A DNA stretch of 64,000 bases from Dryas octopetala (lineage: Eukaryota; Streptophyta; Magnoliopsida; Rosales; Rosaceae). The stretch is taken from assembly GCA_963921425.1 (NCBI GenBank), contig OY992836.1, positions 10,757,304 to 10,821,303 of the forward strand, written 5' to 3'. Position numbers and translations under genes: made by a program. Below the pieces are notes generated by a model that saw only the letters and a list, made by a program, of their open reading frames with translations, was not told where the DNA came from and made no database searches. Below, piece after piece: positions 11,340 through 23,121 of the stretch. The first letter of the stretch is position 1. Every line of letters starts with the position of its first letter.

Positions 11340-12849
11340 CTCACTCAACATGGTTTCTTGGAGGAGCTACTCATGGCTCCAAGAAGAGACGGTTGGAGCA
11401 GCTACTCCACTGGAGTACTGAATGAATTCTTTCCCAATGGATGGAGCTTTGATGCTTTGGAAGAGAACCCAGTTTTGGTTCCCCCAAATCCTCCATTTGC
11501 TGGATTCTCCACACAAGCTGATCATCAACCAAGCTTTGAATGCCCATTCAGTGATCAACAAGCAGCTGCCAGCTCCTACCTTTTTGTTGATGGAGGACTC
11601 ACAGTGCCTGCAGCAGCAGAGATTGATTCATCATACACCAACAATAATGACACCCCTCCTCCATTTCCATCACAGGAAGCAGATTACCCCTCAATAGTGG
11701 AAGATGAAGAGTTTGGTTTTCTTGGCAGTGCTGCTGAAAACCACAGAAGCTGTTTGGAAGAAAGCAAGAACCACAGTACTTGCAAAGTTGAGATGGAACA
11801 ACAAGCTACAGATATTACTATTCCGGCTTTTAATATGGGTTTGTGTGGAGAAAAAAGAGGTGCCAAGGCTAAGAAGTTAGAAGGGCAGCCTTCAAAGAAT
11901 CTAATGGCAGAGAGAAGAAGAAGGAAGCGCTTAAATGATCGCCTTTCCATGCTCAGATCAATAGTCCCTAAAATAAGCAAGGTGATGATCTATGTTCTGC
12001 ATCCTTTGAGCTTCTATTTTGATTTAAGTTCTTTTTCCTTTTAACATTATGCTGTGTGAGAACTACAATGGTGGCATTTCATTGTTCTTGATGATGTTTC
12101 ATTTATAGTAAATTTTTCATCTGCTTTCTGACATTGGCCAAATCCTCACTGCTAATACTGAGGAATTTTGTACCAATTACTACTTGCTAAAGATAAACTG
12201 AAGAATGCATCTAAATGCTAGCAGATGGACAGGACATCTATACTTGGAGACACAATAGATTACATGAAAGAGCTCTTGGAAAGAATCAATAAGTTGCAAG
12301 AAGAAAAAACTGAAGAGGGTACAAATCAAATCAACTTAATGGGCATCTCCAAGGAGCAAAACCCAAGTGAGGTATTAGTGAGAAATTCCCCCAAGGTAAA
12401 ATTCATACACCACTTCCACATTGTAAGCCCAAAATCAAGGTTTTTATATCCCAATTACTTAATTCTCTCTCTTTCTCTCTCTCATTGACCCTGCAGTTTG
12501 ATGTGGAAAGAAGAGACATGGATACCCGGATAGAAATCTGCTGTGCAGCCAAGCCAGGATTGCTGCTAACAACAGTAAATACTATAGAAGCACTAGGCCT
12601 TGAGATTCAACAGTGTGTTATAAGCTGCTTCAATGATTTTTCAATGCAAGCTTCATGTTCAGAGGTTTGTATATGACTTTGTTGGCTATATGTATGTTAA
12701 TTAGTGTTCATGTTTTGTGTAAATCTGTGTTTTAAATGCTTATGTTTCTCTAATGGCTTTAGGGAGCTGAGCAGAGAACATTGATAAGTTCTGAGGACAT
12801 AAAGCAAGCATTATTCAGGAATGCAGGGTATGGAGGAAGATGTTTGTAG
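11334..12849 (+). CDS. bHLH93: bHLH transcription factor, bHLH93-type (ICE/SCRM-related clade)
   Basis: This is a nuclear DNA-binding regulator. Coding exons are 11334-11981, 12225-12395, 12497-12664 and 12763-12849, all joined in phase 0 with GT-AG introns, giving 357 aa. The N-terminus [16 protein letters not shown] is the short conserved motif of this clade. The basic region [17 protein letters not shown] and helix-loop-helix span about residues 186-240; Glu and Arg for E-box contact are present, while Asn replaces the His of typical G-box binders, as in ICE1-like proteins. The helix 1/loop and helix 2 are divided by intron 1, exactly after PKISK. Residues 274-357 form the ACT-like C-terminal domain ([20 protein letters not shown], ending GYGGRCL). 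Arabidopsis relatives act in growth and flowering control; the specific role here is inference. The start at 11334 is chosen over 11295 because the upstream codons are microsatellite. Confidence 0.93.
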
Positions 12850-14116
12850 GAACAAGGGATGCAAAATGAAAGGGTTGCTTTACAAAGTCCCAATAGATGG
12901 GTTTTGACATGACTTCAAGAGATTTTTCAAATGAGAAGTTGTAATAATATTGTCCTTTTAAATAATAGTGCCCATTTATCAGATCCATCTAACATCCTAT
13001 TCTGTATTGTCTACTCAAATTGGGGTATATATCTTCCAACATAAGGGTCACAAGTTCCACATCTAACCAAGACTGATGACAGACAGCTAATAACGATTTT
13101 TTCTTTCTGTCTTTGATTTTGTGTTTCTTCTTTTCTATGTTTTTCAATGGCTACATAGTGTTATGCTCAGAATTTTGTGAATGATTCGTTGTATATTTTC
13201 TTGTTGCTACATTAGAGGTAACCAGAAAGCATCAATAATTGGATTTTAGGAATTCGGATAGAGACTTCTTGTCCCTCAATCTTTGAAGAATATCAAGAAC
13301 ATCAGCAATTATACACTACACAGAAACCATGACAGCGACAAGAGTAATTCATTCAGGAAGACAATTCTTACACGCAGGATATCATCAAATATTCTTTTGC
13401 CTCCACGTATACGTCTAAAACAATTTTTTTAGGGTTCTTTTACTAAATATCTAGCATTTGTTGTCAAACTGTGAATTTAAATCATCCATTCAGACAAGAA
13501 TCCATTTAATCAGCCATTCAGATTGATAAACTGGCAACACAAGATACCATATTGTTTGACAAAAGAACATTTCTCGTTATGATAATTCTGTACAGCACAT
13601 ACAACCTCATCTTCTTAGATAATTCAAAACACAATTGGTGAGTTTTACATGAGGAAATAATTGAGCAAGGATGGGAACATAACAGCAAGGCCATAAGATA
13701 TCAGGCTAACGAAATTGCAGCAAACATTGCGGTCATTACCATCTATATTTAATCCCACAATTTAGCCCTACATGCATAAAACCAGGTTCATAGGGTATAA
13801 TTAGTCAAAGGTTAGCCGCCAGATCTCACCATCATTATCTCTATTTTCTTCATTTTATATACGTTAAGCTAAGCTGCATTCAGATGAGTTTTAAATGCAT
13901 CATTGCATAAGGATATGAAAGCAAATTATGAAATCATTCAAGCAGAACTTGGATTTACAATAACAAATGAAAAAATTACAGAATTTGGAGTTTCCAAATA
14001 TGGATCAATGATAGACTACAGGGGTCCATAGTCAGCAGCTACACAAGGTTGCTTCAATTAGTATATCTCTGTTAATGTTGCACATATCTAAAAAAAAGGG
14101 AGGAGAAAAGGCATTA
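12850..14116. other. Convergent intergenic space between the bHLH and SANT genes
   Basis: This holds the 3' untranslated regions of both genes, which point towards each other. It has no frame with protein character, no paired inverted ends and no microsatellite of note. Confidence 0.5.
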
Positions 14117-17100
14117 CTAAGTATCATCTTCATCTTCATCTTCCTCATCATCGCTTACAATGCCATCATCATCTAGATCAGAAGAGTTGCCCATGGCATT
14201 GGCCTGTAGATGTTGGAGCTTACTGATGGCATCTCTTGCGTCAGAAACCAGGGCAATTTTTGCAGTTCTGACCACATCCACTTCCTGAATATGGTTCTTT
14301 TTTCTATCCTCAATTCCGACAGTGGATTTCTTGGTGCATTTAGTAGCTGCTTTTCTCTTGGCTTCCCTGTTATGTAATTGGTCAATATACTTCTCATGCA
14401 AGGCCCTGTTTTTGACCTGCTTCAGTACTGGAGGGCTAACAAGAGGTGTCCCACTTGAGCTACTAAATCTTGAAAGGGGCTTCTTATGACCCGAAGAAGA
14501 TCTTTGACTGCAGTTTTGAAGAGGTCCCTGATTTTCCTGTAAATTTTTTGGGGTAGAAAGTATAGCACTAGGCTGATTCTCAGTAGATGGACCCAGACTA
14601 GGCTCAAGTACTGAAAATAGATCTGCCTCATAATCTTGGTACACTTGATAATGCTTTTGTAATAACTTTCTGACAGTTTTCTGGGCAAGATGACTTCTCT
14701 GTTTATTGCAGCTTGGCTTTTTAACCTTTAGCTCAGTCGGTTTCAGCAGTTTACTTGCAGAGAGTGAAAATTGTTCAAGGGGTGATGAATTTGTTAGTAT
14801 CTTTGCCCTCGACCGAGGACGAGGTTGAGGTGGGGTCATATGGTCAGAATGGACTTTATCAAAGCAATCCTGTGCAGATTTTCCAGGCACCTGAGATTGA
14901 GTTTGTATGGAACCATAAGTTACACTAGATATCATCTGAATAAAGCAATGGCAATTAAAATTGGCTATGCATGTCAAAGGACAAAGATATATAATTACTA
15001 CAACAAGTCCAAATCTAAATGAGCCCACTAAATGTTCAAGGAACTTTAAAACAAAACATCAATTCATAGCTGAAAACTTCAATAGCAGCTAAGTTTTTAA
15101 ATAAGTAACTTGGAACTTGTAAGATAGAATAACGGAGAGAAAACTACAGTTGGTTCCAAGTTTGTAACCCCAATTTTTTTGTTCCCATAAAGTAGTGCTG
15201 CAAGTACACAAGGATAACATTACTGCTAACTTTAGAAAGCTTTCCAAACTTTGGAACAGGAAATAACAGTTAAAGTATATTCATGCAAAATTAAACATTG
15301 AAATGCAATCCTATCTCATATTTGTATCATGTAACAGAAGACCCTTGATATACACTGCTATGAATGGAACTGGATGTGGTGTTAGTTTGATGGTTACCCT
15401 TAAGTTTATGAATTGACTGCTCATACTTAACATGACCTTCTCAGGGCCGTGTTGCTGCAAATGAATTGCTTTATGTTATAAAAAATTAAATGACATGGCC
15501 TTCCCAGCACTGTGTTTGCTGCAAATGACTTGGTTTATGTTATGAAAAGTTAAATGGACTTTGTTCAAAACTCAAGCAGAAGAAAGATGCATTAAAAGCC
15601 AAAGAAATAACAACATAAGGGGAACCAATAAGCTGAAAACCACAGTTATGCAACAGCAAGGGATTAGAAAAGAATTAAGTGTTTGGCCCAAGTCTGTCAA
15701 TAAGGCCTTTTTTTTTTGGGACCAAAGAGAGATGCCCATGGTAATTAAAGAGTCCGTTCATTTCTATCATTTTAAAATGTCATTTAAGAGTCGATCCATT
15801 TTTATATGTGTTTAAGAGTATTACTACTTAATGTATTTGGGTATTAGAAAGAAGTCTTTTAAGCTCTGTAAGAGTTTTGTAGCCTATAATGAATCTTTAG
15901 TACTTCCAGGGAGTCTTTCGGGGTTCTATATATGAAGCTTATAAGTCTTGTTGAAAAAGGCTTTGTTACCTTGAAGGCTTTATGCCTCCATATCTCCATG
16001 TATACTTTCTCCTCTTTATTTTTCTCTATCTCTCTAATTTATCTGCACTTATAATAACTTTAAATATTTCTCCTTGTTTTGCAGGCATCACATGAAATAT
16101 CAATGGAAAGTAATATTTTCCTAGACTATTTGTACTTATCAATTTTGCAGTTTAAGAAAATTTTGGTCATCATACTCCCAAGCTGTGGATTGTGATACCC
16201 CTAAAAAATGAATCTCGGAATCAGGATCCTCTTCTTGACCCAAGCCCTACTTGACTATGATCGCTATTACCACGTTGTCAAAACATGTACCCAATAGAAA
16301 TGCTCTGTACTACCTAATTTACTAAACTAATAAGCATTATGGTTCTTACTTTTTTTCTTTTTATTTATAGGAAAGCATTATGGTTCTGGTTCATATGAAA
16401 CATGGTTATCAACATTTATCGCATTCTTCTATCAGTTAAGTCTCATGTACGACTTTTAGACAAGTAAATATTATAAAATACCAAGGTGCTTAGGACTAAG
16501 AGGTATGTGATTTGGGAAATTTAGGAAACTCCATTCTTAGCATGTTACTTTCGAATGTTGTGCTTGCTAAAGGAGTATCATCCAGGCCTATTGTCATGCT
16601 TGCATAATCATAAGCCTCATCAATTATCATCAACCCAACTTTTTCATCCTACAAAAACTGTTGAGTTCTTTATATAAGTGCACTGCGCTTCAGCTCCAAA
16701 ACTATATCTAAAATCATCACAGCATTGCACTGAATTTGAGCACAAATTTTAAGGCCAATTCCTGGTATGCAACCAACATTTTCACTCACTGGAAAGAGCA
16801 TGTACCTATATCTTACAAATCCTCCTTTCAAGACTTAGAGTGATCTTCTATATACAGTTTAATTATATCAATTTTTACACTCAGTATAATATTTTTCAGT
16901 ATAAAACAGGAATTTCATTATATCAGTTTTCCCTTCAGTATATTGGCTTTCAGTTGCATTAGAATGAACAAAACACTGACTGACATAAAAGAAACAAAAG
17001 CAACAAGAGTACTCCTAGTCCTACTATATCATTAAAACAGGAAAATAACTGATCAATGAAAAAAGTTCACCATTTTCATAGTTTCAATATTAGTATCATT

Positions 17101-18472
17101 ATTACGCTAAATTATAATTTTGATCCACATAGTTTATGATCAACTCCACTTTAATCCTTATAGCTCTATTTCAAATTACCCTTGTAATTGCTAACCTTTT
17201 CAATGTGGTCCAAATTTACATTTCTATCACATTGGTTAACAAAATGATCAAAAGGTGAACAAATTTACCTTTCACCACGGCCTGGTTCTATATTTCTGTC
17301 ACATTAGTTTTTCCAGCTTGGTGAAATTAAAGTAAAATTTCACCTTTTTCGTCACACAATGTGAAGGAAATGTAAATTTAGATCATGTTAAAATGTTAGC
17401 AAACTCTAAGGAAATTTTGTTAAAACTGGAACTATAAAAACTAAAGAAAATCAGGCTTAAACTATAGAAACAAAAAATATATAAAAGAATTCTATAATCA
17501 GCTTGACATGAAAACAAAATTTTTTTGCATTTAAGGATGATCAAAAGAATAGCAAAATACCAGTTTTGAAACCTTCTTCCAGAAATGGGGTGTCGGCTTT
17601 GCTGCCAAATAAGCTCTCTGCAAGGCCAATTCTTGTTCTTTTGTCCAACTGTGAACAACCCGAATACCTTCTTCATCTCTCTTTCTCTTCCACCCAACCC
17701 CAAATTCTTTATCTCCACCATCAAAAACTTGCGCTTTCCTTTCTCTGCCTTCCAGAATAACCGTCTCAACACCAACTGAACCCCTCCTCGTGACCCTTTT
17801 GCTCTTCGACCGAGTGCTTTCGCATGAATTCACGCACGCTCCAGCTTTCCCAACACTTGATAACTCCTCTTCATCAAAGGAACTATATGTTAGACAGTTA
17901 GATTTAGCACTGGTTGCTCTATCAGTATGCTCAAAAACAACATTTTGCTTTTCATAAAGCCTCAGAGATCGTCTAGGGCTCTGAAACCCCTCTGTGATAT
18001 CGTTCAATCTTACAGATTTTCTTGACCCAGAACTCAACTTCGCGCGATAACTCGACCCATTGTCAAATTCACCCTTACGTTGATCATCGACGACAAGTTG
18101 CCGATTCAAAACCCTCGAAGATCGTCTAAGACTCCATAACTGCTCGTCCCCATCCTTCAATCTCGGAGATTTTCTATACCCATCTTTAGCTTTAGTCGAT
18201 TTCTTTGAGCTGACAGAAGGGTTCAAAGACCGTACCGGATTGCTTCTGGGTTTGGATTTGGGGGTTCTCGGGTTTTCGGGTTCTACAGCACTCTTTTTCT
18301 GGTGGACAAGTCTCTGGCATTTTCGGAGAGTCGCAGTGGGTTGCTCTGTTTCTGGAGTGCTCTTCCGGTGAAGAAATCTGGGAGATCTTCGAAGAGTTGT
18401 GCTTTGTTGTGCTGTGTTGGCTATGGAGTCTCTCTCGGGCATTTTCGCGAACACTTGGTGGTCTTTGTTCAT
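14117..18472 (-). CDS. SANT/Myb-domain nuclear protein with Arg-Lys-Ser-x-Arg repeats
   Basis: There are two coding exons: 18472-17561 (304 codons) and 14890-14117 (257 codons plus stop), joined in phase 0 across a 2670-bp intron with GT donor and AG acceptor; predicted length is 561 aa. The junction rebuilds one SANT domain: HSWTKEQELALQRAYLAA from residue 274, then FWKKVSKL at the exon end, then VPGKSAQDCFDKVHSDH at the start of exon 2. The KPTPHFWKKV pattern resembles the SANT of Mis18BP1-type proteins, but no SANTA domain is visible, so a centromere role is only a possibility. Residues 28-171 carry six R-[RK]-[SC]-x-R motifs (at 28, 50, 100, 116, 151, 167). The C-terminus is a run of Asp/Glu. 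A basic, low-complexity chromatin-associated protein is the safest reading. An alternative start is the ATG at 18442. Confidence 0.8.
14891..17560 (-). other. Large intron of the SANT gene
   Basis: The donor GTATTTTG lies at 17560 and the acceptor ends CAG at 14891, reading on the minus strand. It contains a diverged 63-bp tandem duplication (15430-15556) and short frames without protein character. Because the exons join to give an uninterrupted SANT domain, no extra exon is needed. Confidence 0.75.
15430..15556. repeat. Two-copy 63-bp tandem duplication inside the intron
   Basis: Units beginning 'acatgaccttctcag' and 'acatggccttcccag' both continue through 'gctgcaaatga' to 'gttaaatg' or 'attaaatg', with several differences. 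The function is unknown. Confidence 0.8.
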
Positions 18473-18699
18473 ATAGTGATTTTTGAGAGGGAAAAGAATT
18501 GATATTCAAAACTTTTAATTGTTAAATGGGCTTCCCCTGGGAAAATCCTTTTTTCTTTTGGGTCTCGGCTTCTCGATGAGTCTACACGTGGAACGGAGTG
18601 TGTGGAACAAACAATTAATTGGCTGTTTCTATGTGCTCAAAAAGACTTTTTTACAAGTCACTTACCTATTATGACCTCGTTTGCACTTAACCACACAAA

Positions 18700-18840
18700 T
18701 TAAAAATAAATCAATATGTCACCTGAATTTAAAAAAAAATTGTAATATTGTTCCTCTATCCAATTCTCTTAACTTTTTCGTCATTTTCAAGAATTTTTCG
18801 TCATTTTAAGCCTAATTCTCATCTCCACCGATCTTCAGCC

Positions 18841-18911
<71 letters not shown>

Positions 18912-19232
18912 TTCGAAATCGACAATAGCAACAATATAGAACCAGAATTGAGGTTCAGATCCGAACTCAAAATCTAGTCCCAATTAAAAGATGAGAATGT
19001 TGGAGGAGAGCTTCTTGAATCTTGGATCCATTATGTTTCCAAAAAAAGAAGGGCTTGCTGTGGAGGTAGAGAGAGAGAAGAGTTTGGGGTGGCTGGAGAT
19101 TGGTGGAGATGGGGGATTAAGCTTGGAATGACTAAAAACCCCTTGAAAATGACGAAAAAACTGACGGAATTGAACGGAGGCATGACATTGCAAATTTTTA
19201 AAATTCAAGTGGCAGATTGATTCAACTTTTAA
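18700..19232. mobile_element. Fold-back element with long inverted arms upstream of the SANT gene
   Basis: The left arm 'aaatcaatatgtcacctgaa' and the reverse complement of the right arm 'gaatcaatctgccacttgaa' align. They stay alignable through 'tttttcgtcattttcaag' and 'catctccaccgatcttcagccacc' on the left. The centre (about 18910-19060) is single copy and includes a short minus-strand ATG frame (MDPRFKKLSSN) that might be captured sequence. A 34-unit CT microsatellite interrupts the left arm. No clear target duplication was found, so boundaries are approximate. Confidence 0.6.
18842..18909. repeat. (CT)n microsatellite, about 34 units
   Basis: An uninterrupted CT run inside the left arm of the fold-back element, about 400 bp upstream of the SANT gene start. 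It is likely length-polymorphic. Confidence 0.95.
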
Positions 19233-19490
19233 TGTTTTGACAAACACTTGAAATATTGACCATTTAATCAAACGGTTAAATAGTTTTCCAGTTATTTAAA
19301 TTTTTGTAAGGTTGATCTTCCAATAGATACTTAAAAGATAGACGATTTCGATCGTTAAATTACAATGTAAATGTAGTGAGTCTACAAGAGATCCCTTATT
19401 TACCATTTAAATGAGATGAGATTTCTAAATAAAAAAGGCCTGATAATTAATGTATTGCTATAAGAAAATGTAATGTATAGCAAAAGAAAG

Positions 19491-20011
19491 GAGAATTTTT
19501 TCAATGTAACTGATACCACCGTCATCTGGTGTAACCAATCCAACGTGTAATTACACTTACACCCCCTGAGGTTTATCGTTTTTTCACATACACCTCCTGG
19601 GGTTTCAATAATTACACATACACCCCCTGAAGTTTCAAAACTATTGCATATAACCCCCTACAAGAGAAAAAAATAAATAAACAAAAAAAAATATTTGTAT
19701 TGAGGTTGGACCTTACACCTTAAGTAATCTTATTAGGCCATTTACCCCTTAGCATGCATTTTTGCATAATTTCTCATCATTTTTTATCTCACTATAGGGG
19801 GTTATATGCAACAGTTTTGAAACCTCAGGCGGTGTATGTGTAATTATTGAAACCTCAGGGGGGGTGTATGTGAAAAAATGATAAACTTTAGGGGGTGTAA
19901 GTGTAATTAACTCATATTAATAGAGTATAGTATTAATAACATTCACTCATATTATGACACATATACTAGTTACACCACGTGGCGGTGTATCGGTTAAACC
20001 GAAAAACTCTC
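19491..20011. mobile_element. Inverted-repeat MITE interrupted by a nested palindrome
   Basis: The left end GAGAATTTTTTCAATGTAAC and the reverse complement of the right end GAGAGTTTTTCGGTTTAACC pair, followed by CGATACACC-like and GGTGTAAC words. The unbroken relative lies reversed at 29990-30170 and shares 'ataatatgagtgaatgttat' on the opposite strand. Here the element is split by a separate palindrome at 19548-19909. Confidence 0.65.
19548..19909. mobile_element. Palindromic element nested in the MITE
   Basis: The left arm taattacacttacacc is answered by ggtgtaagtgtaatta on the right, and the arms continue for about 115 bp as alternating 'cctgaggttt' and 'cacatacacc' words. The spacer (about 19666-19792) is AT-rich. 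There is no coding capacity. It must have arrived after the surrounding MITE. Confidence 0.7.
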
Positions 20012-20262
20012 CAATAGCAAGAGATCTGTATGTGCCATAGAAATCCAATAACAAATTAACAATTTTATTCAAGTTATAGGTTAAAGTATTGCCATATATC
20101 TCTTGCTAGATTTGGCAATTAATATTGCTATATAAATCTTGCAATAGATAAATTAAACCTAGATGTTTACATGCATGAGCAGAAATAGGTAGAATTAATC
20201 CTTACCTATCACCTCTTCCATTATAAATAACACACGTTTTGAGCCCCCAATTCATTGAACTC

Positions 20263-20764
20263 ATGGAAGACACGACCTTGCTCTACACCTGTCTTCTCAT
20301 CTTGTTCCTAATTTACACTTTAAAGTTTTTGTTGTTTCAAACAATACCCAGCCCACCTTCTCTGCCACCGTCTCTTGCAGTAACTACACTAAACTGATAC
20401 ATCCTAACTCATATACTAACACATTTGTCATTTGATGACTGCACTGTTGGTGGATTCAACATTCTACGTGGCACAACGGTAATGGTCAATGCATGGGCCA
20501 CACATGGGGACCCTAAAGCTTGGGATGACCCTGAAAGCTTTAAGCCTGAGGTTTGTAATGGGTGAGGATGGTGAGTCACACAAGCTTATTCTGCTTGGGC
20601 TGGAAAGGAGGGCTTGTCCTGGAGCGGGCCTAGCCCAACGTGTGGTGGGCTTGACTTTGGGGAAATTGACATGACTGAAGGTGGACTCACTCACCGTGCC
20701 TAAAGCTGTGCCATTGGTGGCCATGTTTAAACCACGCTCCATTGTGAACAAGGTTCTCTATTGA
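20263..20764 (+). pseudogene. Cytochrome P450 (CYP81-like) remnant: both ends kept, middle lost
   Basis: Codons from the ATG at 20263 read MEDTTLLYTCLLILFLIYTL, a P450 membrane anchor, and continue to PSPPSLPPSLA at about 20379. The text then jumps to [19 protein letters not shown] and [16 protein letters not shown] (about 20436-20549), which belongs near the C-terminus, so over 300 residues including the I-helix are gone. A 2-base loss follows FKPE. In the next frame the haem-binding loop reads [19 protein letters not shown]: the Cys is kept but the usual Phe is Leu. A further internal deletion removes about a dozen residues after LGKL, and the end resumes as VPKAVPLVAMFKPRS with a stop at 20762-20764. 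A TATA-like TTATAAATAA at 20221 is still present. It cannot encode a working mono-oxygenase. Confidence 0.85.
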
Positions 20765-22250
20765 TTAACAATAATACTTAAAATTAAAATAGGTTTAGAG
20801 TTGAATTGCTCTGATGTAATTGAAAATAATATATATTTATTTATGTATAACTGTTAGAGATTTCATATTATTGTTATAGCCAAATAAAATGTCTCATTCA
20901 CATGTAAGGTTGAGATCGACTATAACACTCATCGTCGTAACTGAGACGAGATTTTCAACCTTTGGCGTGAATGCGGGTGTGCCATTATTCGGCGTAGATC
21001 AGTTAACCGAATAGAAAAAAGAGTGGGTAAAAGATTAATAAAAATAAATATGCCACGTCAAATGAAAAATCTAATCTCTAAAACGATTATACAATAAGAA
21101 AAAGAGGAAAAAACTTATCTACATTCTTTTCTTGCCTAAATTGACTAAGACTTTAAGCATGAACAACAAAAACTAAAGAGAAACAAATATTTGATTAAAA
21201 ACTAATAAAAAGATGACATTAATATAGAATTGAAAGTAAGAGAAAGTTCAATCTTAAAAGTTCAATCTTAGTAGAGCAACAAATGAAAACTATGAAAACC
21301 AAAATATTGAGAGATTTTGATAGCAAAAATTTTGCTGGGATAAATTGATATTTGTTGAGTTGTTGGAGGGATTATGTGTGTAGAGATCCTGGAAATTGTC
21401 TTGTAAGCTTCATTTTACCCCAAGGTTTTGAATGTCGGGACAATATGTCTTGCACTTGAAGTGTTAAACAATTGTCCATAAGCTGGGTAAATTCAAGAAT
21501 GTCTCATAGTCTAGTGAAATAGTGTCTGCCAAGAGATTTCAAGGATGTACACCGAATGACATGGAAGGTGGCCAACCGACAACTTTTCAATATGGCTGGT
21601 CGAGGCTTTATACTGCATTTGGGCTAATGCTTTGTTGCTCATCTGGTAATCTTGACTAACTGCAACTTTGTTGATTATTTAATTTATAGTCATTCTTCTA
21701 TTTCAACTATGGGAAGTGTTGAATTTAACATCACACAGTACAACTCCTAAGGCCCCATGGAAAGCTCTCCTTGCATCTATGTTACTTTTCGTCATCTCAT
21801 AGAAAGAAAACCAATTTGAAACCAAACATTATTCATGTGGCCATGATTAATTTTGGGAGGGGTATGATGGAATGAATAATTGAAAAGTTCATGTCTTTCA
21901 TTTATACAAACGTTGCATGCACTGCAAACTTACTGTTACCTCTCAAATGAAAAGGTATGATTTTTATGTGCAAAAACAAAACCAAAGTTATGATTTTTGT
22001 TTTTTTTGGTGAATACACTAGCTAATTGGCTATTGACAAAACGGACTCTAGAGAGCCCAACATAATCCTCAATGAAGATGTTCACAATCCTTAAGTAGGA
22101 GACTTGTCAAAAACAGTAAATCTCACCTCAAGTGAATGTCCAATATTTGCAAGCCCATCACCCATACAATTCCATCCTTGGTAGGTATAAGAGCAGGGCC
22201 GGCCTAAGCCCAAGGCAAGGATGACATGCTGTGGGCCACATTTTGAGTAA
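20765..22250. other. Intergenic DNA, no gene recognised
   Basis: No conserved frame or paired ends were found. The stretch is AT-rich, with ordinary short frames only. Confidence 0.4.
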
Positions 22251-22259
22251 AGGGTTCGG

Positions 22260-22505
22260 GCCCATTTGGCATTACTTTTATAAGAAGCACTCTTGTTAGA
22301 AGCACATACAAAAGCACTTTTAGTTGTATGTGCTTCTTGCAAAAGCACTTGAAAGTGCTTCCTTCACCATGTGCTTTTCAAAAAACTACTTAAAAACACT
22401 TCTACAACTCATAACCACTTTTAATTATTTATGTCAAATGCTATCAAAAGTGCTTTTATTGATCTAAAAGCGCTTTTGGTATTCTAAAAATAGTGTCAAA
22501 CGAAT
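22260..22505. mobile_element. MITE-like element rich in AAGCACTTTT words
   Basis: It carries repeated palindromic 'aaagtgctttt' and 'aaaagcactttt' words and rough inverted ends (catttggcattac and the reverse complement cgtttgacactat). This is a common plant MITE design, but no target duplication was identified. Flanking 'ggccggcctaagccc' and 'gcccaagctcttgggg' may belong to an older host element. Confidence 0.45.
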
Positions 22506-22870
22506 TATACCTACACTTTTAGAAAAACACAAATAGGAACAACAAAAAAATTAATGGCCTAGAATAGAATGAAGCCCAAGCTCTTGGGGTTAGGCCAAAG
22601 GGTGAGGGTGGGCAGAATGTTAAAAGTTAGGATTAGGATAAGTCCAAATTCAATTCCCTCCTATGTAAACAAAAATAGCAAAATGCCCAAATGTCTAACG
22701 TCGAAAAAGTTAAAACTCTATTCACACTCTTCTCCTCCCTAAAACACAAGTAATAAATTACTCCCCAATCCAGTTTTTGACAGATTTTTAAGTGGAAATT
22801 TAGCCAAATAAAAATTAAGTTAAAGTCTAATTTATTTGTCTGCGGGGGCCTGAACACCAAAAACAAGCTA

Positions 22871-23121
22871 GCGAGTGCTCGGCAGGATGCCGAGGGCTCG
22901 GTACTCTTTCCGAGACCTCGGTGGGTGCAGATGCATCCTCCATCTGCATCTGCAGTTTTTAGGTTGCAAATACATCTTTTATGATTGCAGATGGCAGATT
23001 TTAAGTTGTACATGCATGTTTTAGGTTGCAGATGTAGGTTGCATATGCAGGGATGAGGTCTCATTTGCAGGTTGCAGGTTGCAGGTTGCAGGTTGTATCT
23101 GCAACTGCCGAGCGCTCGGTG
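22871..23121. repeat. CGAGNGCTCGG-edged repeat island, copy B
   Basis: The left edge holds three palindromic words in a row: cgagtgctcgg (22872), cgagggctcgg (22891) and cgagacctcgg (22911). The right edge holds ccgagcgctcgg (23108-23119). The interior is built of degenerate units around 'ttttaggttgcagatgca', ending in a perfect 7-bp GCAGGTT array at about 23066-23095. It reads on the minus strand as a repetitive CNLK-type frame that is not a credible protein. Confidence 0.7.

Noticed and set aside
14891-15028. The last SANT exon as a separate gene starting MGSFRFGLVVV
   Set aside because: Those codons are intron; a clear AG acceptor at 14891 precedes VPGKSAQD, which completes the SANT domain begun in exon 1.
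17383-17775. 130-codon minus-strand frame overlapping SANT exon 1
   Set aside because: It is a shadow frame that runs into the intron.
22633-23064. Minus-strand frame with repeated CNL/CIC words
   Set aside because: It is a translation of the degenerate tandem repeat in island B and not a protein.
22871-23121. CRISPR-like array
   Set aside because: The units are degenerate, have no unique spacers, and the setting is a plant nuclear genome.
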